Origin: Nitrosospira briensis C-128
Lineage (GTDB): Bacteria > Pseudomonadota > Gammaproteobacteria > Burkholderiales > Nitrosomonadaceae
Assembly: GCF_000619905.2 (NCBI RefSeq)
Contig: NZ_CP012371.1
Span: 2,294,001-2,358,000, forward strand
Reading direction: 5' to 3'
DNA: 64,000 bases
Both the position numbers and the translations under genes were made by a program. Below the pieces are notes generated by a model that saw only the letters and a program-made list of their open reading frames with translations, made no database searches and was not told the origin of the DNA. Positions 19,011 through 28,681 of the stretch are shown in pieces. The number at the start of each line of letters is the position of its first letter. The stretch's first letter is position 1.

Positions 19011-20277
19011 AACGCTGCAAGCCATCCGCGGGATGAATGACATCCTGCCCGATCAGATATACCTGTGGGAATTTTTCGAGCAAGTCGTGCATGACTGTAT
19101 GGCGGCTTTTGGTTACCGGAACATCCGCATGCCAATTGTCGAGCAGACCGACTTGTTCGTGAGGTCGATTGGTGCGGTAACGGACATCGTCGAGAAAGAG
19201 ATGTATTCTTTTTCCGATCAGCTGAACGGCGACAGCCTGACGCTGCGTCCCGAGGGCACCGCTTCCTGTGTGCGTGCAGTGCTGGAACATAACCTGCTCT
19301 ATGCGGGTTCGCAACGACTGTATTATTCGGGCGCGATGTTTCGCCATGAGCGTCCTCAAAAAGGCCGTTACCGCCAATTCCATCAGGTAGGCGCCGAAGC
19401 ACTGGGTTACGCCGGTCCGGATATCGATGCCGAACTCATAATCATGTGTGCGGAATTATGGAAAAGATTGGGTATTTCCAATTTGCGCCTGGAAATCGGT
19501 ACGCTTGGAAGCGCCGCGTCCCGCACCGTGCATAGATCTCGATTGATCGGATACCTGGAGCGGCATCTGGGCAAGCTCGATGACGATGCTCGCAGGCGGT
19601 TGCACAGCAATCCGTTACGAATACTCGACAGCAAGAATGCTGAAATGAGAGAGGTTATCGACGGCGCGCCGCGATTACTGGATGACCTGGATGAGGATTC
19701 GCTGGCGCATTTCGAGGGGTTGCAGCGACTGCTGCGCGATCAAGGTGTCGATTTCGAGATCAATCCGAGGCTGGTGAGGGGCCTGGATTATTACAACCGT
19801 ACCGTGTTCGAATGGATAACCGGCAAGCTTGGTGCACAAGGCGCAGTATGTGCCGGCGGACGTTATGACGGATTGGTGGAACAGATCGGCGGAAGGGCTG
19901 CTTCGGCGGCACCGGCGTGCGGTTTTGCACTGGGGTTGGAGCGCGTGCTGGCGTTGATATCGATGGAAAGTGCGGGCGACATACCGCATTCCGTACCGGA
20001 TGCTTACGTGATACATCGTGGCGAAATTGCGGATGGATTTGCCTGGAAAACCGTCAGGTACTTACGGGACAGAGGGCTCAAGGCAATTTTGCATTGTGGA
20101 GATGGCAGCTTCAAAGTCCAGATGAGAAAAGCGGATGCCAGCGGGGCGCGTTTTGCCATCATCATTGGTGACGATGAAGCGCAAGCCGGCGAAATAAGCA
20201 TCAAGCCGTTGCGTGAAGCGGCTGAGCAGGTAAGGGTCGGGCTCGCGGAAGCGGCGGACCTGCTCGAAGCGAGCTGA
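19000..20277 (+). CDS. hisS: Histidyl-tRNA synthetase
   Basis: 425-residue class II aminoacyl-tRNA synthetase. Motif 1 region [10 protein letters not shown], motif 2 ([16 protein letters not shown]), the histidine-specific [15 protein letters not shown] and GGRYDGL are all intact. A C-terminal anticodon-binding domain is at about 330-425. ATG at 19000 overlaps the ispG stop by 11 bases. Part of the ispG-hisS-yfgM-bamB-der run. Confidence 0.97.
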   Translation: MSSRTLQAIRGMNDILPDQIYLWEFFEQVVHDCMAAFGYRNIRMPIVEQTDLFVRSIGAVTDIVEKEMYSFSDQLNGDSLTLRPEGTASCVRAVLEHNLLYAGSQRLYYSGAMFRHERPQKGRYRQFHQVGAEALGYAGPDIDAELIIMCAELWKRLGISNLRLEIGTLGSAASRTVHRSRLIGYLERHLGKLDDDARRRLHSNPLRILDSKNAEMREVIDGAPRLLDDLDEDSLAHFEGLQRLLRDQGVDFEINPRLVRGLDYYNRTVFEWITGKLGAQGAVCAGGRYDGLVEQIGGRAASAAPACGFALGLERVLALISMESAGDIPHSVPDAYVIHRGEIADGFAWKTVRYLRDRGLKAILHCGDGSFKVQMRKADASGARFAIIIGDDEAQAGEISIKPLREAAEQVRVGLAEAADLLEAS

Positions 20278-20324
20278 TGGGAAAGCAGGAATCAAGAAAG
20301 AAAATTATTAATTCGGGAAGCTAA

Positions 20325-20951
20325 ATGGCAACATATGATCCGGAAGAGCAAGAGAACATAGAGGACCTGAAGACGTGGTGGCGCGTATATGGCACGCAGG
20401 TAATCGTGGTCATGGCCGTTTTTATCGCGAGCATAGCGGGCGTGCAGGCGTGGAATTACTACCAGAGGCAACAGACTGACCAGGCGGTGGAATTGTACGA
20501 TTCGCTGCTGCAGGTTCAGGGGAGCGGGGATGCCAAAAAAATCAGCGATGCGGCTGGTTTGGTGATGACGGGGTTTGCCAGCAGCGGCTATGCCTCGCGT
20601 GCAGCGCTGATCTCTGCGCAGGCCAGCCTGGACGCCGGCGATTTGCAAAATGCAAAAAGCCGTCTGCAGTGGGTGCTGGATAATTCGAAGGAAGAAGAAT
20701 TGAAAGACCTGGTGCGGCTACGGTTGGCAAGCATTCTGCTGGATGAGAAAAAATACGATGACGGCCTGCGTTTGCTGGAGGTCGGGCACGGCGAATCTTT
20801 TGATGGACTCTATGCCGATCTTAAAGGCGATCTGCTCGCCAACGCAGGCAAAGTTGCCGAAGCACGTGCCGCTTATCAAATAGCGATCGACAAGATGGGC
20901 AGGCAAGGCACATATCACAATATCGTTCAAATGAAACTGGACGCTTTGTGA
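20325..20951 (+). CDS. yfgM: YfgM-type TPR protein, Sec translocon ancillary subunit
   Basis: 208-residue protein with a single N-terminal membrane anchor (about 23-43, VIVVMAVFIASIAGV) and a periplasmic TPR-like domain. The N-terminus EEQENIEDLKTWWRVYG is typical of the family. In E. coli YfgM binds SecYEG with PpiD and helps hand proteins to periplasmic chaperones; a ppiD gene is also in this window (42711). Lies between hisS and bamB as usual. Confidence 0.92.
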   Translation: MATYDPEEQENIEDLKTWWRVYGTQVIVVMAVFIASIAGVQAWNYYQRQQTDQAVELYDSLLQVQGSGDAKKISDAAGLVMTGFASSGYASRAALISAQASLDAGDLQNAKSRLQWVLDNSKEEELKDLVRLRLASILLDEKKYDDGLRLLEVGHGESFDGLYADLKGDLLANAGKVAEARAAYQIAIDKMGRQGTYHNIVQMKLDAL

Positions 20952-21093
20952 AATCTGCAGGTAATTTGAGCTTTCAATAAAATCAGAACAAATCATCGAA
21001 GATGAGGCGTCGATGGCACATTCTGACCCCTCAAGGAAATGATGGCCGGGCCACCCGTCGACGCGCAATCATTTTTTATTGCAAATCTCAAAA

Positions 21094-22473
21094 ATGTCCT
21101 TAAGCAAATTGATACCCATGGTGGCGCTCCCCGGAAGACTCATTCAGAGGCGCGCCAGGATAGCTGGCGCCGTACGGCAGTGCTTTCTGCTGCTGACGTC
21201 GTCATTCGTGCTTTCCGGATGCGCTGGCATGATAGATATGGGGCGTGACCTGGCAAGCAGCCTGGCGGATATCGATATTTCCGGCTTCACTGAATTGTTC
21301 GTTGGCAAGGCGCCTCAGATGAGTCCGGAGCAGATTGCTCAATTGGAGGTCATTCCGCCCGCTCGCACGTTATGGAAGGCTGGCGTCGAAGAAGGCCAGG
21401 CGGCGGTATTTCTGCCGGCATTCGAAAACGGTACGTTATATGTAGCCAGCACGAATGGTCTTCTCGTGCGTTTTAACGCGACGACGGGCAAAGCGTCGGG
21501 CGTTATCGATACGAAACACAAATTGTCGGGCGGCGTTGGCACGGGTGAAGGCCTGTTGCTGGTTGGAACCTTCAAGGGCGAAGTTCTGGCGTTCGATGAG
21601 AAAAGCGGTAATCGGTTATGGAAGGCGCAGGTATCCACCGAGGTGCTAAGTCCACCGCATGCGGCAAACGGTATGGTAGTGATTCGTACGGGAGACGGCA
21701 GAATCTTCAGCCTGGAGGCGAGCAGCGGCAAGCGCAAGTGGATTTACCAGGGCGCCACCCCATCGTTGACCGTGCGAAGTTTTGCGGGCGTTCTGATCGC
21801 GCATGACACCGTCTATGCCGGTTTCCCGGGAGGTAAGCTTGTGGCGATAAATTCATCCACCGGCAGTGTAAACTGGGAAGCCGCTGTAGCACGACCAAAA
21901 GGCGCGTCCGAGCTGGAGCGGATCGCCGATGTCACCAGTTTGCCGGTAACGGATGAGAAGCAGGTATGCGCTGTCGCCTATCAGGGACGTGTTGCTTGCT
22001 TCGAAATTACGACCGGCAATCAGATTTGGGCGCAGGATGTATCAAGCAACGCCGGCCTCGCCATGGATAACCATTACCTTTACGTAAGCGAGAATAGAGG
22101 TGCGCTGGTGGCTTACGATAAAACGGACGGCACCCGCATCTGGACGCAGAGTCTGCTGGATGGAATCCGATTGTCTCAGCCGCTCGTTCGCGAGGCTCGC
22201 ATCGTAGTGGGAGATTCGTTAGGATATGTGAATCTCATCAGGAACGACAACGGCGCCATCGTTGCGCGATCCCTCACTGACGAGGGCGCCATCGTTACCC
22301 GTCCGGTGCCGCTACCTGATGGTTTTGCGGTACAAACCCTGAAGGGCGGAATTTATGCATTCGGCACGGAATCGATGGCGGCGCCGCCCCTGTTGCCCGG
22401 CCAGTCATCTTCGATACTGCGATCACCGCAAAGCCAGTTTCTCTGCGCAATGCTTCCATTCTGTACGCCGTAG
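21094..22473 (+). CDS. bamB: Outer-membrane assembly lipoprotein BamB
   Basis: About 459-residue lipoprotein of the BAM complex, built from PQQ-like beta-propeller repeats (such as LVRFNATTGKASG, VLAFDEKSGNRLW, VAYDKTDGTRIW). The lipobox is LSGC near residue 43, after a basic and hydrophobic leader. The start is uncertain: the frame opens at 21043 and has no good ribosome site; ATG at 21094 is the first ATG. The propeller should end near GGIYAF, but the frame runs on about 35 residues into a tail that does not look like BamB, suggesting loss of the original stop or a natural extension. Next gene der follows after about 110 bp, across an imperfect hairpin (22519-22546). Confidence 0.93.
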   Translation: MSLSKLIPMVALPGRLIQRRARIAGAVRQCFLLLTSSFVLSGCAGMIDMGRDLASSLADIDISGFTELFVGKAPQMSPEQIAQLEVIPPARTLWKAGVEEGQAAVFLPAFENGTLYVASTNGLLVRFNATTGKASGVIDTKHKLSGGVGTGEGLLLVGTFKGEVLAFDEKSGNRLWKAQVSTEVLSPPHAANGMVVIRTGDGRIFSLEASSGKRKWIYQGATPSLTVRSFAGVLIAHDTVYAGFPGGKLVAINSSTGSVNWEAAVARPKGASELERIADVTSLPVTDEKQVCAVAYQGRVACFEITTGNQIWAQDVSSNAGLAMDNHYLYVSENRGALVAYDKTDGTRIWTQSLLDGIRLSQPLVREARIVVGDSLGYVNLIRNDNGAIVARSLTDEGAIVTRPVPLPDGFAVQTLKGGIYAFGTESMAAPPLLPGQSSSILRSPQSQFLCAMLPFCTP

Positions 22474-22580
22474 TCAGTGAATTACTATCAACGAGCAGGA
22501 GTAGAAATCCGGAAAAAACCCTTTTTACAGAAGAAATGTAAAAGGGAGAAGGAATCGGCTTTTTTCGGAAAATCATTATC

Positions 22581-23981
22581 ATGAAACCTACTCTTGTGCT
22601 GGTCGGCCGCCCCAATGTCGGGAAATCAACGCTCTTCAACCGCTTGACTCGTAGTCGCGACGCGATTGTGGCGGATATTCCAGGATTGACACGAGATCGC
22701 CACTACGGCCATGGCAGACTGGGGGATAAGCCTTATCTCGTTGTCGATACCGGTGGTTTCGAGCCAATGGCGACGGAGGGCATCCTGCATGAAATGGCCA
22801 AGCAGACACGACAGGCGATCGATGAGGCTGACATTGTTCTGTTCATCGTCGACGGCAGGCTGGGCCTGGCGCCGCAAGATAGAATCATTGCGGAGCAGCT
22901 GCGCAAAACGGGACGCAAAGTCATACTGGTGGTAAATAAAACCGAAGGCATGGCGTCTTCTGTCGTTACCGCCGAGTTTCACGAACTGGGTGTGGGCGAT
23001 CCATGCGCCATTTCCGCCATCCACGGCGACAATGTCAATGATCTGGTTGAACTGGCCCTGCTGCATTTTCCCCCGCCGCAAGCGGACGAAACAAAAGACA
23101 AGCATCCGAAAATCGCCATTGTCGGGCGCCCCAACGTCGGGAAGTCAACGCTGGTGAATACCATGCTGGGGGAGGAGCGGGTCATCGCCTTCGATCAGCC
23201 GGGTACGACGCGTAACAGCATCTATATCGATTTCGACCGTAACGGCCGCGCGTATACGCTGATCGACACCGCCGGTTTGCGCCGTCGCGGCAAAGTACTC
23301 GAGGCGGTGGAGAAGTTTTCGGTAGTGAAAACCCTGCAAGCGGTAGAAGATGCCAACGTGGTCGTTCTGGTCCTCGACGCGAGCAGCGAAATTTCGGACC
23401 AGGATGCACACATCGCCGGGTTTATTCTGGAAGCGGGCCGCGCGCTGGTGCTGGCAATTAACAAGTGGGATGGCCTGAGCGAGTATCAACGCGACACCAT
23501 CAAGAGCGAAATCGCCCGAAAACTGCCTTTCCTGGTGAGTTTCGCGAAGTTCCACTACATCTCGGCATTACGTGGCACCGGTTTAAAAGGATTACTCCCA
23601 TCCATTGACGCCGCCTATGCCGCCGCAATGGCGCAGCTATCCACCCCCAAACTCACCCGTGTCCTGATGGCGGCGGTAGAGAGGCAGCCACCGCCGCGTG
23701 CAGGCATGTCTCGTCCAAAACTGCGTTACGCACATCAAGGTGGTTCGAATCCGCCTTTGATCGTGATCCATGGCAGGTCTCTCGATCATGTGCCCCAAAC
23801 CTATCAGCGTTATCTTGAAAATATGTTTCGCGAGACTTTCAAGCTCGAGGGTACGCCGTTACGGGTGGAATTCAAGACCGGACATAATCCCTACGCCGGG
23901 AAAAGCCCGACACCTCTCAGCGAGGCGGAAGCAAAGCAAGCGCATCGCCGCCGCAGATACGGCCGAAAGAAATATGGATAA
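22581..23981 (+). CDS. der: Ribosome-assembly GTPase Der (EngA)
   Basis: 466-residue tandem GTPase needed for 50S subunit maturation. Domain 1 (about 3-165) has [17 protein letters not shown] and NKTEG. Domain 2 (about 175-350) has [21 protein letters not shown] and NKWDG. A C-terminal KH-like domain is at about 355-440, followed by a basic tail. The first G4 motif has Glu in place of Asp (NKTE), which I recall as common in betaproteobacterial Der. The stop codon is only 4 bp from a short inverted-repeat element. Confidence 0.97.
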   Translation: MKPTLVLVGRPNVGKSTLFNRLTRSRDAIVADIPGLTRDRHYGHGRLGDKPYLVVDTGGFEPMATEGILHEMAKQTRQAIDEADIVLFIVDGRLGLAPQDRIIAEQLRKTGRKVILVVNKTEGMASSVVTAEFHELGVGDPCAISAIHGDNVNDLVELALLHFPPPQADETKDKHPKIAIVGRPNVGKSTLVNTMLGEERVIAFDQPGTTRNSIYIDFDRNGRAYTLIDTAGLRRRGKVLEAVEKFSVVKTLQAVEDANVVVLVLDASSEISDQDAHIAGFILEAGRALVLAINKWDGLSEYQRDTIKSEIARKLPFLVSFAKFHYISALRGTGLKGLLPSIDAAYAAAMAQLSTPKLTRVLMAAVERQPPPRAGMSRPKLRYAHQGGSNPPLIVIHGRSLDHVPQTYQRYLENMFRETFKLEGTPLRVEFKTGHNPYAGKSPTPLSEAEAKQAHRRRRYGRKKYG

Positions 23982-23985
23982 TTAT

Positions 23986-24220
23986 CCTAAATCCGGTAGT
24001 TGGACGGGGTGAAGTGTACGGTTTTTGGGGTGCAGGGCAAGGCGCAACGACGCGGAATGGTCGTTCCATTCCAAGAAGTTGCAACGCAGCCATGTGCCGC
24101 AGAAACTGTGCAATTCTCCCCGTAGCGGCCTCACCCGAAAGGTGAGCGTCAATTAATATGAAATATTGTTATAATCATGACATTGATATATTAAATGAGC
24201 GGTCAACTACCGGATTTAGG
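23986..24220. repeat. MITE-like element, copy 1 (235 bp)
   Basis: Ends are CCTAAATCCGGTAGTTGGAC on the left and the reverse complement of CCTAAATCCGGTAGTTGAC on the right, so 17 terminal bases match perfectly. ATTAT occurs on both sides (23981-23985 and 24221-24225), as expected of a 5-bp target duplication. No ORF of use. Internal CTCACC/GGTGAG hairpin near 24131. Shares long internal blocks with copy 2 after trpE, including GGTTTTTGGGGTGCAG and GTTGCAACGCAG. Confidence 0.85.
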
Positions 24221-24324
24221 ATTATCGATTTCGCTCCAGGTTTCAGTAGAGCATGGGGAGTTTCCGAACAATGCCTCGTTCTCGTCGCATGCGCCAGGGC
24301 TCGCTGAGGCTGGGTCACCGATGT

Positions 24325-24723
24325 CTAATGCAATATCCTCGGTACGCTCAAGATGAATTCGGGAATCGGTGCGTCGAAACGAAGGCCGTCTTCAGCCACC
24401 ATCTGATAACTCCCTTTCATCGATCCAACCGGCGTCGAAATGGCAGTACCGCTCGTATACTCGAAGCTGTCGCCGGGCTTCAGCAGCGGTTGCTCACCTA
24501 CTACGCCGAGACCCCGCACCTCCTGCACACCGCCGCTTCCATCCGCGATAATCCAATGCCGGCTTATCAGCTGTGCCGGGACCGTGCCGGTATTGGATAG
24601 GACGATCGTATAGGCGAACACATACCGATCGAGCGCCTCGTCCGATTGCTCCGGAAGATAGGTTGTGTGGACCTTTACCATAATTTCGTATTTTGTGCCT
24701 TCAGCCATAACCGCATTGCACAC
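24325..24723 (-). CDS. apaG: ApaG family protein
   Basis: 132-residue small immunoglobulin-like fold protein, close in length to E. coli ApaG. Recognised by DRYVFAYTIVLSNTG, SRHWIIADG, GVVGEQPLLKPG and the C-terminal EFILSVPRILH. The GTG at 24723 has AGGTGA about 6 bases upstream and is favoured; an internal ATG at 24708 is possible. Cellular role is poorly defined (linked to Co/Mg phenotypes in enterics). Divergent from rpe. Confidence 0.93.
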   Translation of the reverse strand: MCNAVMAEGTKYEIMVKVHTTYLPEQSDEALDRYVFAYTIVLSNTGTVPAQLISRHWIIADGSGGVQEVRGLGVVGEQPLLKPGDSFEYTSGTAISTPVGSMKGSYQMVAEDGLRFDAPIPEFILSVPRILH

Positions 24724-24874
24724 TATTTTTCACCTGACGGCAAGGGTGACGCATTATAAAATTGTCCGGGCTGACCAAATTCGAGGAGAGTGGGGGGTTT
24801 AACGGCGGAAGCTGTTAGCGTCAAGCGGCCATTTACGGTTAAAATCCAGTTTTTTGTTTACAAGGAAGCCCTTC

Positions 24875-25558
24875 ATGGCTAATTATCGCATCGCCCCAAG
24901 CATTCTTTCCGCAAACTTTGCCAAGTTGGGCGAGGAGATCACCGCTGTTATCGATTCCGGCGCGGATTTTATTCACTTCGATGTGATGGATAATCACTAC
25001 GTGCCCAATCTTACTATTGGTCCATTGGTATGCAGCGCGATCCGTCCGCTGACGGACGCGGTTATCGATGTGCATCTGATGGTTGAGCCGGTGGATCGTA
25101 TTATCCCTGACTTCGCCAAGGCAGGCGCCAATATCATTTCGTTTCATCCGGAAGCCTCCCGCCATATTGATCGTACTATCGGACTTATCAAGGAACAGGG
25201 TTGCAAGGCGGGCCTGGTATTCAACCCTGCCACACCATTGAATTATCTTGACCATGTACTCGAAAAACTGGATCTGGTACTGATAATGTCGGTCAATCCC
25301 GGTTTCGGCGGACAGCAATTCATTCCCGAAGCATTGGAAAAACTCAAGGCGGTGCGCAAGCGCATTGATGAGTCAGGGAAGAAAATCCTGCTTGAAATCG
25401 ATGGTGGGGTAAAAGTGGACAACATCGCCGAAATTGCTCGCGCGGGTGCTGATACTTTCGTTGCCGGTTCCGCTATTTACGGCGCAGGCAGGGACAGCGA
25501 TCCGCATCGCTATGATTCGATAGTAGCCGCTTTACGCGCAGAGCTGGCAAAGGCTTGA
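24875..25558 (+). CDS. rpe: Ribulose-phosphate 3-epimerase
   Basis: 227-residue TIM-barrel enzyme interconverting ribulose-5-P and xylulose-5-P, needed for the pentose-phosphate and Calvin cycles; the latter matters in an autotroph. Motifs: [49 protein letters not shown] and the phosphate loop [12 protein letters not shown] at 24875 has AAGGA 7-8 bases upstream; in-frame TTG at 24854 is ignored. First gene of an rpe-gph-trpE run. Confidence 0.97.
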   Translation: MANYRIAPSILSANFAKLGEEITAVIDSGADFIHFDVMDNHYVPNLTIGPLVCSAIRPLTDAVIDVHLMVEPVDRIIPDFAKAGANIISFHPEASRHIDRTIGLIKEQGCKAGLVFNPATPLNYLDHVLEKLDLVLIMSVNPGFGGQQFIPEALEKLKAVRKRIDESGKKILLEIDGGVKVDNIAEIARAGADTFVAGSAIYGAGRDSDPHRYDSIVAALRAELAKA

Positions 25559-25578
25559 CAACAGCTTTTAAGGCAGAA

Positions 25579-25668
25579 AACCCGCTGAATGCTGAAAATG
25601 ATCCACGCCTCAGGCGCGTGCCGAGGCTGCATTCTGGCCCAGCATGGTTGACAATGAGGCAGCGGGTT
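25579..25668 (+). ncRNA. Candidate structured RNA between rpe and gph
   Basis: Three nested perfect or near-perfect helices: AACCCGCTG (25579) with CAGCGGGTT (25660); ATGCTG (25589) with CAGCAT (25640); GCCTCaGGC (25607) with GCCGAGGC (ending 25627) around a GCGT loop. It lies about 107 bases before the gph start. Could be a leader RNA or a processing hairpin; matches no riboswitch I can name. Confidence 0.4.
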
Positions 25669-25775
25669 ATGCCAAGGCTGTGTGATCCTGCTCCAATCAG
25701 AGGGGACCCTCAGAATTCATGAGTTCCCAGCGTTTCCGTGCAATATGATCATATCGACTAATAGGAATAACACGC

Positions 25776-26504
25776 GTGAACAAAAGTTTTTCTCCGATTG
25801 CGGATGCCTCTGAAGTTGAAATAGAATTTCCCCTGCCAATCAAGGCCGTGATGATCGACCTGGACGGCACCCTTCTCGATACCGCGCGGGACTTGGCCAC
25901 CGCTGCCAACATGATGCTGAGGGAACTGGGCAAAGCGGAGCTTCCGCTGGAAACCATCCAGTCCTACATCGGCAAAGGTGTAGAGAAATTAGTGAAACGT
26001 TCCCTTACCGGAAGTATTGACGGCGAACCTGACGCGGAATTGCTTGACAGAGCGATGCCGATATATGAGCGCGAATACGCGAGAGCGCTGTGCAATGATA
26101 CACAGGCCTATCCGGGTGTATTGGAAGGGTTGAACGCCTTGCGCGAAAGCGGTTTTGGTCTGGCTTGCGTTACCAATAAAGCTGAAGTCTTCACCTTGCC
26201 GCTGCTTCGTGCGACCGGATTGTTCGGTTTTTTCGATATTGTCGTTTCAGGCGATAGCCTGCCCAAAAAAAAACCCGACCCCATGCCTCTGCTGCATGCC
26301 TGCAAGCACTTTGGAATTCAGCCACGTGAAATGCTGCTGATCGGGGACTCCTTGAACGATGCGCAAGCAGCGCGCGCGGCGGATTGCCACATCTTTTGCG
26401 TGCCATACGGTTACAACGAAGGGCGGGATGTGCGTGAACTCGATTGCGACGCAGTGGTTTCGTCGCTTTACGAGGCAACGAGGTTGATCCGGAAATTGTC
26501 ATGA
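25776..26504 (+). CDS. gph: Phosphoglycolate phosphatase
   Basis: 242-residue HAD hydrolase that removes 2-phosphoglycolate, a by-product of Rubisco oxygenation and DNA repair. HAD motif I MIDLDGTLLDT (about 25-35), motif II region VTNKAE and motifs III/IV KKKPDP...LIGDSLNDAQAA are intact. Begins at GTG 25776 with AGGA about 10 bases upstream; the first 22 residues are a non-catalytic leader. The TGA stop overlaps the ATG of the Trp-rich leader peptide that precedes trpE. Confidence 0.94.
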   Translation: MNKSFSPIADASEVEIEFPLPIKAVMIDLDGTLLDTARDLATAANMMLRELGKAELPLETIQSYIGKGVEKLVKRSLTGSIDGEPDAELLDRAMPIYEREYARALCNDTQAYPGVLEGLNALRESGFGLACVTNKAEVFTLPLLRATGLFGFFDIVVSGDSLPKKKPDPMPLLHACKHFGIQPREMLLIGDSLNDAQAARAADCHIFCVPYGYNEGRDVRELDCDAVVSSLYEATRLIRKLS

Positions 26505-26587
26505 TAGCCAAAAAAACTGAAATTGGAAGATGCGCAGGCACCACCTGGTGGACTTGGCGCCAGGCCTTTGCCCGCTGGCGTGCTTGA
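26501..26587 (+). CDS. trpL: Trp-rich leader peptide upstream of trpE
   Basis: 28-codon ORF starting at the ATGA overlap with the gph stop. It reads MIAKKTEIGRCAG, then TTWWTWRQAFARWRA, with Trp at codons 16, 17, 19 and 26. Such Trp clustering 44 bases before trpE is the hallmark of an attenuation leader. A CGCCAG/CTGGCG stem (26558-26580) overlaps its end, and a T-rich tract follows at 26602-26622. The exact terminator/antiterminator folds could not be settled by eye. Confidence 0.75.
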   Translation: MIAKKTEIGRCAGTTWWTWRQAFARWRA

Positions 26588-26631
26588 TCCCGCTGTGCAT
26601 TCTTTCTTTTTCTGTTTTTTTGGAGTAGATC

Positions 26632-28116
26632 ATGACGGAAGCTGAATTCAACGATCTTGCAATACAGGGCTACAACCGCATTCCAATAGTGCTGGAAACC
26701 GTTGCCGATCTCGACACACCCCTGTCTGTTTATCTGAAGCTTGCCAATCGCCCGTATTCATATTTGCTGGAATCGGTGCAGGGTGGTGAACGTTTCGGGC
26801 GATATTCATTCATCGGCTTGCCCGCTTCCACCCGCATCGAGGCACGCGGCAACCACATCAGCCTTATCCATAGCGCAGGACTGCGAGAAATCGAGGTGGA
26901 TGATCCGCTGTCGTTCGTCGAATCCTATCTGTCGGATTTCAAGGCGGCGCCATACGCCGCTTTGCCGCGCTTCTGCGGGGGGCTCGCGGGCTATTTCGCA
27001 TATGACACGGTGCGATATATCGAGCGTAAGCTGGCCGGTGACGTTCACCCCGGTGTCCACCCCGATAGGCTCGATACGCCGGATATATTACTGCTGCTAT
27101 CCGAAGAACTGGCGGTCGTGGATAACCTTTCCGGCAAGCTCTACCTTATCGTTTACGCTGACCCAGGCGTGGCCGGCACATACCTTGCCGCCAGGAAACG
27201 CCTGAAAGAACTGTTAGCGAATCTACGCAAGCCTGTGGAGATTCCGACGGAAGCGTCATATCCATCCGGTGAGGCTGTCTCGGAATTCAACGAAACGGAT
27301 TTTATTGCGGCAGTGGAACGCGCCAAGCGTTATATTTTCGATGGCGACGTTATGCAGGTAGTGCTATCGCAGCGCACCAGCAAGCCTTATGGCGCTTCAC
27401 CGCTGGCGCTTTACCGCGCGCTTCGCAGTCTCAATCCATCGCCATATATGTTTTATTATCATCTCGGCGGTTTTCACGTGGTAGGCGCCTCGCCCGAGAT
27501 TCTGGTGAGGCTCGAAGGCGAAACCGTGACGGCGCGTCCCATCGCCGGTACCCGCCCACGCGGAAAAACCGTACAGGAAGATGCGGCGCTGGCAGCCGAT
27601 CTGCTGGCCGACCCGAAAGAACGTGCGGAGCACGTGATGCTGATGGATCTGGGGCGTAACGATGTCGGGCGCGTTGCGCAGACCGGCACGGTAAAAGTCA
27701 CCGAGAACATGCAGATCGAGCGCTATTCCCACGTCATGCATATCGTTTCCAATGTAGAGGGTAAGCTCAAGCCCGGCCTGAACGCAATGGATGTACTGCG
27801 TGCCACCTTCCCGGCGGGAACCGTAAGTGGCGCTCCCAAGGTGCGGGCGATGGAAATTATTGATGAGCTGGAAGTTTCGAAACGTGGAATTTACGCCGGC
27901 GCCGTCGGTTATCTGGGATTCAATGGTGATATGGATCTGGCTATTGCCATTCGCACCGGTGTCGTCAAGGATGGTACGTTGTATGTGCAGGCGGGTGCCG
28001 GTATCGTTGCCGATTCCATCCCGCGAAGTGAATGGATAGAGACGCAGAACAAAGCCAAGGCACTACTGCGCGCGGCGGAGATCGCGGAAGCGGGTCTGGA
28101 TAGCAAGATTGAGTAG
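26632..28116 (+). CDS. trpE: Anthranilate synthase component I
   Basis: 494-residue chorismate-utilising enzyme that makes anthranilate with the TrpG glutaminase. Feedback-inhibitor site region [18 protein letters not shown] (about 41-58). Catalytic chorismate-binding domain at about 215-480 with [33 protein letters not shown] segment ([12 protein letters not shown]) and [19 protein letters not shown] at 26632 has GGAG about 9 bases upstream. The usual trpG-trpD-trpC partners do not follow: a repeat element and then convergent dacB come next, so trpE stands apart from them. Probably controlled by the upstream Trp-rich leader. Confidence 0.97.
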   Translation: MTEAEFNDLAIQGYNRIPIVLETVADLDTPLSVYLKLANRPYSYLLESVQGGERFGRYSFIGLPASTRIEARGNHISLIHSAGLREIEVDDPLSFVESYLSDFKAAPYAALPRFCGGLAGYFAYDTVRYIERKLAGDVHPGVHPDRLDTPDILLLLSEELAVVDNLSGKLYLIVYADPGVAGTYLAARKRLKELLANLRKPVEIPTEASYPSGEAVSEFNETDFIAAVERAKRYIFDGDVMQVVLSQRTSKPYGASPLALYRALRSLNPSPYMFYYHLGGFHVVGASPEILVRLEGETVTARPIAGTRPRGKTVQEDAALAADLLADPKERAEHVMLMDLGRNDVGRVAQTGTVKVTENMQIERYSHVMHIVSNVEGKLKPGLNAMDVLRATFPAGTVSGAPKVRAMEIIDELEVSKRGIYAGAVGYLGFNGDMDLAIAIRTGVVKDGTLYVQAGAGIVADSIPRSEWIETQNKAKALLRAAEIAEAGLDSKIE

Positions 28117-28191
28117 AATGATGTCATTCGTCGCGCCACAGCGGATGATACTTGGATACTGGATGCGCTGCTGACGGTCGGGCTTGTTCAA

Positions 28192-28577
28192 CCTAAATCT
28201 GGCAGTTGGACGGGGTGGAGTGGGCGGTTTTTGGGGTGCAGAGCAAGGCGCAAGGACGCGGAATGCGACCGCGTAGGGCGGAGCAGTGCCTTCCGCAGGA
28301 AGGTGCGACCCCGAAGCGGGATGCGGGTGCCCCTTGCATGTAGAGCGCGATCGCGGCATCCCCTGCGCTGCCCGATCCCCGCTTCACGGGGCCCCTCTGG
28401 CGACGCTTCGGGGCGCCATTCCATCCCAAGGAGTTGCAACGCAGCGCTGTGCCGCAAAAACTGTTCAATCCGCCTCGTAGCGAGCTCACCAAGAAGGTGA
28501 AGCTCACGGAGTTACGAAAAATCCTTTTCGATTATAGTGTTAACCAGGAAAATAAGCGGTCAACCGCCGGATTTAGG
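28192..28577. repeat. MITE-like element, copy 2 (386 bp)
   Basis: Left end CCTAAATCTGGCAGTTGGAC; right end GTCAACCGCCGGATTTAGG in inverted relation, same family as copy 1. Flanks are TTCAA on the left and TTCAT on the right, an imperfect 5-bp duplication. About 150 bp more GC-rich material than copy 1 lies between the shared blocks. The internal TCACC/GGTGA hairpin is kept although the surrounding bases differ. Begins 75 bp after trpE. Confidence 0.82.
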
Positions 28578-28681
28578 TTCATATGTTTGTGGCAGAGCCA
28601 TCGCAATCAGGGTAGCGATGCAAGCTAGCCGTGAATCAAACTGACCTCCTCGTATTCTCGCAGGAGATTAATCAGTCGCCG

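Noticed and set aside
22519-22546. Hairpin between bamB and der considered as a terminator
   Set aside because: The stem has a bulge, is A/U-rich and is followed by purines rather than a T-run; der probably continues the operon.
22611-22980. Der first G4 motif NKTE instead of NKxD as a defect
   Set aside because: I recall Glu at this position in other betaproteobacterial Der proteins, and all other motifs are intact.
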